Assembly: GCA_036381835.1 (NCBI GenBank)
Contig: DASVCA010000100.1
Coordinates: 1-11,128, forward strand
DNA length: 11,128 nucleotides
Direction: 5' to 3'
DNA from: DASULK01 sp036381835
GTDB lineage: Bacteria > Actinomycetota > Actinomycetes > Mycobacteriales > Micromonosporaceae
Shown here: in pieces, positions 5,475 to 11,128 of the stretch
Layout: the number at the start of each line of letters is the position of its first letter
Numbering within the stretch: the first letter of the stretch is position 1
Notes under the pieces: generated by a model
What the model was told of the DNA's origin: nothing
Databases searched by the model: none
The model's input: only the letters and a program-made list of their open reading frames with translations
Program-made: the position numbers and the translations under genes

Positions 5475-6881
5475 TTAGGCGCTGGTCTTGTCCTGCAGCA
5501 GCCGGAACGCCAGGTCGTTGACGCTGTCCGACCCGTTGCGCCAGTGCATGTACCAGGCGCGCCGGCCGTCGGGCAGGTTGTTCGCCGTGTTGAACATGTG
5601 CGGGATGAACTCGATCGCCGCCGACCCTGGCTTGTCGACGATGACGAAGTTGCTGAAGTCCCCGAACACGATCTCGTTGTCGTTGGCGGTCGTGGTTTGC
5701 GTCGACGGGGCGTCGTCGGACTCCACCAGCGGCCGGCCCAGCAGCCGGTCGGCCACCGGCTGGGTCAGGTCCGTGGTGTAGCTGGCCGACAGTGCGGTGC
5801 CGAGCGCCTTGATGGCCAGGCTGTAAATCGGGTTCATCAGCCAGGTTCCGCGGCCGCGCCACCGCACCGGCACCGACCGGTACAGGCCGTGGATGTCGAC
5901 CAGGCCGATCGTCGCCGCCGTGGTGGAGATGACCTCCACGTTGGTGTTGGCGTCCAGCGCGGTGAAGATGCCCGTCGGCTGTCCGGAGCCGGAGCCCGTC
6001 GCGTGCGCGGCGCCCTCCAGCCGGTCCCGGGCGTCGTTGAGGATCATCACCGCGTCGGTGGAGATGCCGCTGATGTCCTCGAACGCCTCGATCGACGCCT
6101 GCACCAGGGCCTTCGCCGAGTGCACGGGGATGCTCACCGACGCGAAGGCCGGGGTGTCGTCGGACACCTCGGTCAGCTCGGCGTCCCACGACGCGGTCGC
6201 CCCGGCCGTGGACACGCCGTGCCAGATGTTCGCGCCGTCGGTCAGCGTCACCACCCGGGAGATGGAGCGGATGACGTTGGAGGTGCCGGCGTTGGTCAGG
6301 ATCAGCGTCGGGTCCAGGTGCGTGGGCACCAGGTAGCCGCCGGCGGTGTTCGTGCCGACCGCCATCGCCGCCCGCTTCTCGTCGTCGGTCAGGAACGCGG
6401 CCCGGCCGGTGACCAGCTTGCTGAAGGCGGAGACGTAGTCGGGGTGCGAGCGGGCGAGGATGTTCGCCGCCCACCGGGTGTCACCGGCGTGCCGGCGCAG
6501 CACCTGCTCGAAGTGCCGCTGCATGTCGCCGTCGCCGATGCGGTGCTCGGCGGCGCGCAGGTTCGCGTCGACGAGCTGCTGCCGGCTGACGCCGTACCCG
6601 CCGTAGCGCAGCGCCTCGAACGGGTCGGCCTTAATGCCGACGTTCGGGGCGCCACCGCGCACGCCGTCGCCGTCGTCGGTGCTGCCGGGCCGGGCGGCCA
6701 GATTACGGACGACCTGGCGGCGCTCCTCGTCCTTGCGGATGGTCTCTTCGACCTGGGACCGCTCGGCGATCAGCTCGTCCCAGCGGGACTGCTGCTCGTC
6801 GTTGAACGGCGACTCGCCGGCCGCCTCGTGGATGCTGCGCAGCTCGGCCTCGATCTCGGCGAGCCGCTTACGGGGATCCAT
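5475..6881 (-). CDS. Major capsid protein, HK97 fold
   Basis: This 468-residue protein is the main shell subunit. Residues 1 to about 62 are highly charged and helical (RKRLAEIEAELRSIHEAAGE, RSQVEETIRKDEERRQVV), matching the scaffold-like delta region that the prohead protease removes in HK97-type phages. A flexible Gly/Asp-rich linker follows. The shell part has the usual features: AVGTNTAGGYLVP starting the body, SRVVTLTDGANIWHGV, an E-loop region with ASWDAELTEVSDDTPAFASV, and the long spine helix with SAKALVQASIEAFEDI. TWLMNPIYSLAIKAL, then LLGRPLVESDDAP and IVFGDFSNFVIVDKPG, belong to the later P and A domain region. ATG at 6881-6879 has AGGAGA 8 bases upstream, and the TAG of the protease gene falls just before it. 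No separate scaffold gene is present. A strong hairpin follows the gene. Confidence 0.95.
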   Translation of the reverse strand: MDPRKRLAEIEAELRSIHEAAGESPFNDEQQSRWDELIAERSQVEETIRKDEERRQVVRNLAARPGSTDDGDGVRGGAPNVGIKADPFEALRYGGYGVSRQQLVDANLRAAEHRIGDGDMQRHFEQVLRRHAGDTRWAANILARSHPDYVSAFSKLVTGRAAFLTDDEKRAAMAVGTNTAGGYLVPTHLDPTLILTNAGTSNVIRSISRVVTLTDGANIWHGVSTAGATASWDAELTEVSDDTPAFASVSIPVHSAKALVQASIEAFEDISGISTDAVMILNDARDRLEGAAHATGSGSGQPTGIFTALDANTNVEVISTTAATIGLVDIHGLYRSVPVRWRGRGTWLMNPIYSLAIKALGTALSASYTTDLTQPVADRLLGRPLVESDDAPSTQTTTANDNEIVFGDFSNFVIVDKPGSAAIEFIPHMFNTANNLPDGRRAWYMHWRNGSDSVNDLAFRLLQDKTSA

Positions 6882-6892
6882 CGATCCGTCTC

Positions 6893-7669
6893 CTACGTGC
6901 TTCTGAGGAACGGGAACAGCACCAGGCGCCGTTCCCGCGGGGACAGACCGCCCGAGTGGCGCGCGGCCGGCTCGTCGGTGTGATGCGGCGCGGCTCCCGG
7001 GCCGGGCAGTGTGGCCACGGCTGGCCGGTCGTCGGGAGTGCGAAGCTGTCGGGCGCGGGCGACCAGGTCGTCAACGCGCTTCGGGTCGCGGCTGCGCAGC
7101 CGCTCGTAGTACGAATCGGTCAGCGACCGCAGGCCGGCCGTGCTGTCGGGGTTAGCCGGCCAGGTCACCGGGCCGAACTCGAACAGCCGGACCTCGGTGA
7201 TGGTGCGCTCCGGCAGGCCGTCCGGGTTGTGGTCGGAGCGGCCCGGCTCGTCGTTCCACTCCTCCTTGATCACCCGAAAGCGGAACGAACTGCCGTAGAC
7301 GCCGGCCTCCAAGCCGGGCAGAAGGTCCCGGTTGTAGGAGGTGTCGAACAGCGGCACCACGCCGACCGGGCTGTCGGGCTCCTCGGTCAGCGACTCGATC
7401 GCCCCGAGTACCTTGTTGCCGATCTGGAAGTCGTAGCCGTGGTCGTACAGGCAGCGGATCTGCGACAGCCGCTCCTTGATCGTCTTGGAGAACGCGCCCC
7501 GCTTGGTGCGCTCCAGGAACCGGCCTTCCCACCACGAGTCGATCTCGTACCAGGTGTCGAACTTCGAGAACCGGACCTCCAGCGTTGGCATCGCCTGGTC
7601 GTCGGAGCGGCGGGCGCGCACGCTGGCCGGTGCCGCCCGCACGATGTCGAGATCACGCAGCGTCTCCAC
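6893..7669 (-). CDS. HK97-type prohead protease
   Basis: This serine protease matures the prohead by cutting the scaffold-like part of the capsid protein. I choose the GTG at 7669-7667 (258 residues). It has GGAGG 6 bases upstream and overlaps the portal end by 17 bases, whereas the longer frame to 7960 lies inside the portal gene with low-complexity sequence. An ATG at 7591-7589 (MPTLEVRF) is the alternative. His77 in CLYDHGYDFQIGNKV fits the catalytic histidine, and Ser127 or Ser128 in GVYGSSFRFRV the nucleophile. PLFDTSYNRDLLPGL and TEVRLFEFGPVTWPANP are typical of the family. The C-terminal 60 residues are basic and Pro-rich, and may be removed by self-cleavage. The portal-protease-capsid order is the HK97 pattern. 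Confidence 0.92.
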   Translation of the reverse strand: METLRDLDIVRAAPASVRARRSDDQAMPTLEVRFSKFDTWYEIDSWWEGRFLERTKRGAFSKTIKERLSQIRCLYDHGYDFQIGNKVLGAIESLTEEPDSPVGVVPLFDTSYNRDLLPGLEAGVYGSSFRFRVIKEEWNDEPGRSDHNPDGLPERTITEVRLFEFGPVTWPANPDSTAGLRSLTDSYYERLRSRDPKRVDDLVARARQLRTPDDRPAVATLPGPGAAPHHTDEPAARHSGGLSPRERRLVLFPFLRST

Positions 7670-8981
7670 TGCCACCCTCCTTCGCGGGTTGCCCGGGGCC
7701 GGGCGGTTGGAGCTGAACCGAGTAGAGGCCGGAGTGCTGGCCGACCAGGGCCGACAGGTCGTCGCCCTGCAGGAACGCCACCGCGGCGTCCGGCTCGAAT
7801 CCGGCGTCGACGAGGGCGCGCAGGGCGTTGGCCTGCATCTGCTGGATCTTCGCCACGTTCTCCGCGTCCTCGCGCAGGAACGGGATCTGCGTCTTGTCGA
7901 ACCACAGCCGGGCGGTCGACGATGGTGCCCGCACCACGGTCTCCAAGGCGGCGCACACACCCACCCACAGGTCTTGCAGGGTTCCGTCGGCGAAGTTGCG
8001 GCGCGCCGCGTTGTAGTTCCCGGCGTTCAGGCTCGACCCGGCGAGCCCTTCGGACAGACCGACGATGACCGCGGGCACCCCGGCCGCGTTCGCGATCCGG
8101 GTCTCACCGGCGCCCTGGACGACCTTGAAATCCAGCTGCTTCAGGTCGGCGCCGATGACCGTGACGTCCGCGCCGCCGGCCAGGTACAGGGTCTTGTAGG
8201 CGTTCCGGGCACCCTGGTGCGAGTTGTTGAGCGCCTCCATGAAGGCGTCGAACTGCTCGTCGGTCACCGTTTCCTTGAAGCTGACCGCGAGGTTCGGCGT
8301 CGCCGCGTTCTCGAAGAACGACAGCTTGTGCTGGGTGGCCGCCTTGTCCGCCCGGATCTCCCGCACCACCGGCGTCAACCACGACATGCCCCGGTACTGC
8401 GCCTCCGGATCCGGCACCGGCGACCAGTGGGCCACCTCGTCAGGCAGGTACACCCGCGCCGGCGCCTTACCGCCCAGGCCGCCCGGCTGGTACAGGTAGC
8501 CGGCCACGTCCGACTCGACCGCCTCCGCCGGAGGCGCGGTCAGCGCGATCTGCACCCAGTCCGGCCGCAGCCGCCGCAGCCGCCCCCCCTCCCGGGCCAT
8601 GTAAGCGTTCCCGGCCAGGTCCGCGTCCTGGATCATCCGCGCCAGCAGCTCGTTCGTAGATCCGTTCGGCCACGGCCGCTCCAGCACCGCCAACTCCTGG
8701 GTGCCGAACAGCCGGCCCGGCTTCGCCCCGGTGAACTCCGCCCACTGAAACCGCGCCTGGCTGAAGATCCGGGTGCGGGCCATCTGGCAGGCGAACACGG
8801 GGCCGGCCTGCTTGTAGGCGTTCTGGACGTAGTCGAGGAACGAGTGGTCGAGCTCTTCCTGCCTCAGCCACGGCGACGTGGTGAACCACGACCCGTCGGC
8901 GTATGCCTTCGCCAGGTCAGCGAGGGTGTACCGGGACTCGGTGCCGCCGCTTCGACTGCGCAGGGCCTGCCACAGCTTCAT
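7653..8981 (-). CDS. Portal protein
   Basis: The product is a 442-residue portal, the dodecameric ring through which DNA enters and leaves the head. The ATG at 8981-8979 has GAGGGAG 4 bases upstream. The N-terminus (MKLWQALRSR) and the stretch ADLAGNAYMAREGGRLRRLR followed by PDWVQIAL are typical of HK97-type portals. The stretch EVAHWSPVPDPEAQYRGMSW and the helical stem region (VVREIRADKAATQHKLSFFE, then NAATPNLAVSFKETV) also fit. AGVPAVIVGLSEGLAGSSLN and NYNAARRNFADGTLQDLW match the wing and crown region. The C-terminal tail is Pro/Gly-rich (LQPPGPGQPAKEGGSG). The gene overlaps the membrane protein gene by 65 bases and the protease gene by 17, so the three are probably translationally linked. 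Confidence 0.95.
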   Translation of the reverse strand: MKLWQALRSRSGGTESRYTLADLAKAYADGSWFTTSPWLRQEELDHSFLDYVQNAYKQAGPVFACQMARTRIFSQARFQWAEFTGAKPGRLFGTQELAVLERPWPNGSTNELLARMIQDADLAGNAYMAREGGRLRRLRPDWVQIALTAPPAEAVESDVAGYLYQPGGLGGKAPARVYLPDEVAHWSPVPDPEAQYRGMSWLTPVVREIRADKAATQHKLSFFENAATPNLAVSFKETVTDEQFDAFMEALNNSHQGARNAYKTLYLAGGADVTVIGADLKQLDFKVVQGAGETRIANAAGVPAVIVGLSEGLAGSSLNAGNYNAARRNFADGTLQDLWVGVCAALETVVRAPSSTARLWFDKTQIPFLREDAENVAKIQQMQANALRALVDAGFEPDAAVAFLQGDDLSALVGQHSGLYSVQLQPPGPGQPAKEGGSGDAA

Positions 8982-9138
8982 GCCGCTCCCTCACGTCGAT
9001 CACGAACAGCACCAGCACGGCCAGGCCGACGCCGGCGCCGATCAGCCCGTACGGGCCCCACAGCCACACCACCCCGGCCGCGATCAGCCCGTAGGCCACC
9101 GCCAGGGCGCACAGCGCCTGCCGCATCGTCATGCCCAT
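8917..9138 (-). CDS. Small two-helix membrane protein of unknown role
   Basis: This 73-residue protein has two hydrophobic segments, about residues 8-27 and 30-48, separated by a short Gly-Pro-Tyr turn. A basic tail (VRERHEAV, then SKRRHRVP) follows. The best-supported start is ATG at 9138-9136, with GAGGG upstream; an ATG at 9132-9130 overlaps the terminase TGA as ATGA and would give 71 residues. A longer reading to 9330 lies inside the terminase gene and is rejected. It overlaps the terminase end by up to 10 bases and the portal start by 65. Small membrane proteins are sometimes encoded between terminase and portal in actinophages, but their role is unknown. Holin is possible by size and topology, though no lysis genes are nearby. 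The hydrophobic pattern in a frame that would otherwise be unconstrained supports a real gene. Confidence 0.7.
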   Translation of the reverse strand: MGMTMRQALCALAVAYGLIAAGVVWLWGPYGLIGAGVGLAVLVLFVIDVRERHEAVAGPAQSKRRHRVPVHPR

Positions 9139-10682
9139 ACCGCCCTCGGTCGCGCCGGCTTCGGTCGGTGAATCCGCGGCGTGCTGTGCCCGAACAGCGC
9201 CAGGCTCACGGCCGCCAGCGGAGTCACGTCTACCGCCAGGTCCCGGCGGGCCCACGCCCACGACCCGCCGATGTCCCGCTTGACCGCGCCACGAACCGCG
9301 GCGGTCAGGTCCGGCTGATCCAGATGCCACACGTCCCGGCTGTAGATGCCGTCGTAGAGCAGCTGGCAGCCGGTCACCATGTCCCCGACCGACGCCCGGT
9401 GCACCCGCAGCCCGGCTTTCTCCGCCTCGTCGGCCAGCGCCTTGTCGTCAATGACCACTACTGATGGCCGATGGCGCTCCAGCTCCAGCAGCCGCGGCAC
9501 CACCCACGGCGTTCCGGGCCGGTAGTCGAGCGTCTCACCGTCGCCGCACACCTCGATGTGGCGGCCGCCGTCGGGCCGGGCGCCCGCGATGCCGATCGCC
9601 GCGTACGACCGATCCGGTGGCACGTACACCCCGAACGCCGGCCAACCCTCAATCGTCGAGCCCGGATCCTGGGTGCCTATCCAGGCGTCCTGCCCGATGA
9701 CCTGCCACTCTTCCGCGAGCGTCTCCACCCGCTGACACAGCACCTCGGTGCGGAACACCGCCTCCGGGTCGGTGCCGAGCGCCGCGGCGATCGCCTGCTC
9801 GGTCACCGTGTAGCCCAGTGATGGGTTCGCCTGCGCCCACGCCTGCCGGTCCCAGAGCCGGCAGTCCGGCAGGTGCGGGCCGCCCGGCGGGCGCACGCAC
9901 GTGCACTTCACGTCGTCCGGCGCCGACCACTCGAAGAACCCCAGCGACGGGTCGGCCGTTTCCGGATGCGCGGCCGCGGCCCGGCCGCGCGCCTGAAGCT
10001 CGTTGAGCACGATCGAGCGGTCATCGCCAGCGTTGCTGAACGCGTACACCTGGGCGTTGGGTCGGGCCATCGTGGTCTTCGTGACCGCGCCCCACGCGTC
10101 CCAGGTGTGATGCTCGCGCAGCTCGTCGAGGTTCACGTCATCGCCCGACAGGCCGCGGCCGCCCTTACGGGACGCGGCGGCGATCTTCCACCGCGACCCG
10201 GACGTCAGCTTCAGCGCCTTCTTCCCGTTCGTCTTGTCGACGTGGGCGATCTCCGCCGCCAGGTCGGGGATGCTCTCGGCGATCTCCACCGCCTTGTCCC
10301 AGGACTCCTCGGAGATGTCCAGGTTCTGCGCGGTCCCGATCACCAGCGGCACGCCGAGGACGAACATCTTCCACAGGTTCTTGACCTCGACGATCGTCGT
10401 CTTGCCGTTCTGCCGAGCGACCAGGATCAGAATCGTCCGGAACCGGAACTGGCCGTCCGGGCGCAGCTCCAGGCAGTGGATCAACAGCCACCGCTGCCAC
10501 GGCAGCGGCCGAATTTCCAGGACCTGCTCGGCGAAGTCGACCGCCGAGAACCCCAGCGACGTCGCCGGCGTCAGCGCGCACCCGCAACCGCACGGCCCAG
10601 GGCGGCCGGTCACCAGCGGCGGCGTCCAGATCCTAGGTGTCGTGCTCCCCAGCACGGGCGGTGCCGGCGCGTAGCTGAGCAA
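9129..10682 (-). CDS. Terminase large subunit
   Basis: The 517-residue product is the packaging motor: an ATPase that pumps DNA and a nuclease that cuts it. Residues 89-95 (ARQNGKT) form the Walker A motif and 183-187 (VNLDE) the Walker B with its catalytic glutamate. LTPATSLGFSAVDFAEQVL and LPWQRWLLIHCLELRPDGQF are the usual N-terminal elements, and NPSLGY marks the linker. In the nuclease half, Asp357 (PPDRS), Asp412-Asp413 (VVIDDKAL) and Asp485 (VDVTPLAAVSLALFG) are candidate metal ligands. The expected first acidic residue of the strand FGVYVPPDRS is Tyr353 where relatives usually have Asp. Translation starts with TTG at 10682-10680 after a GGTGGGGGG tract, overlapping the small-subunit gene by 50 bases. 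A GTG a few codons later lacks a Shine-Dalgarno. Cysteines 260, 262 and 274 with His270 lie in the linker. Confidence 0.95.
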   Translation of the reverse strand: MLSYAPAPPVLGSTTPRIWTPPLVTGRPGPCGCGCALTPATSLGFSAVDFAEQVLEIRPLPWQRWLLIHCLELRPDGQFRFRTILILVARQNGKTTIVEVKNLWKMFVLGVPLVIGTAQNLDISEESWDKAVEIAESIPDLAAEIAHVDKTNGKKALKLTSGSRWKIAAASRKGGRGLSGDDVNLDELREHHTWDAWGAVTKTTMARPNAQVYAFSNAGDDRSIVLNELQARGRAAAAHPETADPSLGFFEWSAPDDVKCTCVRPPGGPHLPDCRLWDRQAWAQANPSLGYTVTEQAIAAALGTDPEAVFRTEVLCQRVETLAEEWQVIGQDAWIGTQDPGSTIEGWPAFGVYVPPDRSYAAIGIAGARPDGGRHIEVCGDGETLDYRPGTPWVVPRLLELERHRPSVVVIDDKALADEAEKAGLRVHRASVGDMVTGCQLLYDGIYSRDVWHLDQPDLTAAVRGAVKRDIGGSWAWARRDLAVDVTPLAAVSLALFGHSTPRIHRPKPARPRAVWA

Positions 10683-11058
10683 GGCGACCCCCCACCGGCT
10701 TGTCGGCCTTCATCTGCTTCCGGGCGCCCGGCGCGCCACCCAGGTCCCGCAGTACGCCCTGCAGCTGCGGGCCGAGCCATCCGACGGTCTTCGTCACGTC
10801 GCACATCGCTTCAAGGGCCTTCAACCGCTTGTACGCCGACTCGTCGCCGGCGAGATGGCGGCGTAGGTCTGCCAGCTCGGCCGCCCGGTCGATCGCTGTC
10901 TCGATCTCCTCCGCCTGCCGCAACGCCAGCGCCTTCATGGCGGCGTCGGCGGGCGTCAGCCAGGTCATCTCGTCGAGAGCCTGCCGGACGGCGTCACGCA
11001 GGTCGGGGGCGCGCTCGCGGGGCGGCTCGTTGGGCACGGCGGCGAGCTTGCGTGCCAC
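10633..11058 (-). CDS. Probable terminase small subunit
   Basis: This 141-residue protein directly precedes the large terminase subunit. It should recognise phage DNA and hand it to the motor. It starts with GTG at 11058-11056, which has a perfect AAGGAGGTG Shine-Dalgarno just upstream. The core (residues about 20-90) is helical: LRDAVRQALDEMTWLTPADA, then AMKALALRQAEEIETAIDRA and a helix with YKRLKALEAMCDVTKTVGWL. The C-terminus is basic and Gly-rich. The pattern of a Trp-Leu-x-Pro-x-Asp motif followed by paired helices is common in actinophage small terminase-like proteins. The family has low sequence conservation, so position carries much of the weight. Confidence 0.8.
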   Translation of the reverse strand: MARKLAAVPNEPPRERAPDLRDAVRQALDEMTWLTPADAAMKALALRQAEEIETAIDRAAELADLRRHLAGDESAYKRLKALEAMCDVTKTVGWLGPQLQGVLRDLGGAPGARKQMKADKPVGGRLAQLRAGTARAGEHDT

Positions 11059-11060
11059 GG

Positions 11061-11069
11061 CACCTCCTT
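11061..11069 (-). promoter_or_regulatory. Full-length Shine-Dalgarno of the small terminase gene
   Basis: AAGGAGGTG matches the complement of the 16S rRNA 3' end over nine bases and lies two bases before the GTG start. It decides the GTG at 11058 as the start. An imperfect inverted repeat (GTGCC, GT, GGCAC; 11064-11053) overlaps the start codon. Confidence 0.75.
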
Positions 11070-11128
11070 GGGGGGTGGCGGTCTCGCGGAACCCGGTACG
11101 GGGGCCGGCGGGGGGAGAGGAACCTGAC
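11070..11128 (-). other. Upstream region of the small terminase gene, no gene seen
   Basis: These 59 bases hold no open frame I can support. On the plus strand they are rich in G runs; on the coding strand these are C runs. No -10/-35 pair, operator repeat or cos-like site is convincing. A late promoter, if present, is probably to the right of the window. Confidence 0.4.

Noticed and set aside
5224..6474. Minus-strand 416-codon frame overlapping the capsid gene
   Set aside because: It is a shifted frame of the capsid gene with Arg/Gly/His-rich sequence. The real capsid frame is unambiguous.
5544..6983. Plus-strand open frame of 479 codons
   Set aside because: Antisense to the major capsid gene; Val/Arg/Gly/Asp-rich shadow translation.
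7670..7960. N-terminal extension of the protease up to 7960
   Set aside because: It lies inside the portal gene and is Arg/Pro/Ser-rich. The GTG at 7669 has a well-placed GGAGG and gives a normal protein length.
7476..9464. Plus-strand open frame of 662 codons
   Set aside because: It lies antisense to the portal, membrane protein and terminase genes. Its translation is Arg/Gly/Pro/His-rich low complexity, typical of antisense frames in high-GC DNA, and the minus-strand proteins have clear family motifs.
11070..11128. G-quadruplex or cos-like site upstream of the small terminase gene
   Set aside because: Only three long G runs are visible and there is no recognisable cos symmetry; too weak to call.
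1..11128. CRISPR array, tRNA, insertion sequence, integrase or defence system
   Set aside because: No regular direct repeats, cloverleaf sequences, transposase motifs or recombinase genes were seen; the window is filled by virion assembly genes.

Overview
This window is one continuous late-gene (virion assembly) cluster of a tailed, HK97-fold phage or prophage. The base composition is strongly G+C-rich and G/C dominates third codon positions. Many genes start with GTG, and the proteins have the style of actinophage head and tail proteins. Together these suggest a phage or prophage of a high-GC actinobacterium (Streptomyces or Micromonospora-like); the exact host cannot be read from the sequence. 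All supported genes lie on the minus strand, so the module reads from right to left. No integrase, repressor, tRNA or attachment site is visible, so free phage and integrated prophage cannot be told apart here.

DNA packaging and head (11058 to 5475): small terminase subunit, large terminase subunit (TTG start), a small two-helix membrane protein overlapping both neighbours, portal, HK97-type prohead protease, and a major capsid protein with an N-terminal charged helical scaffold-like region. A strong hairpin follows the capsid gene. Its loop can pair with two downstream copies of the complementary sequence, one of which abuts the next ribosome binding site.

Connector region (5387 to 3357): an 81-residue protein of unknown role, a GT-A-type glycosyltransferase embedded among the structural genes, a gp6-like head-tail connector, and a probable tail terminator or joining protein.

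Tail (3353 to 1): two tandem, related tail-tube proteins, a gp10-like morphogenesis protein, a tail assembly chaperone with a -1 programmed frameshift (slippery heptamer CCCCCCG) that makes a longer second product, and the first 373 residues of the tape measure protein, which runs off the left edge. The tape measure frame was found by translating the sequence directly, because it is open at the window end.

The genes are packed with overlaps or gaps of a few bases (GTGA or ATGA junctions, Shine-Dalgarno sequences inside the preceding gene), which fits one polycistronic late transcript with translational coupling. The overall system is a familiar one. The parts worth checking are the frameshift, the post-capsid RNA structure, the virion-module glycosyltransferase, the tail-tube pair, and an Asp-to-Tyr change at the expected first nuclease residue of the large terminase.
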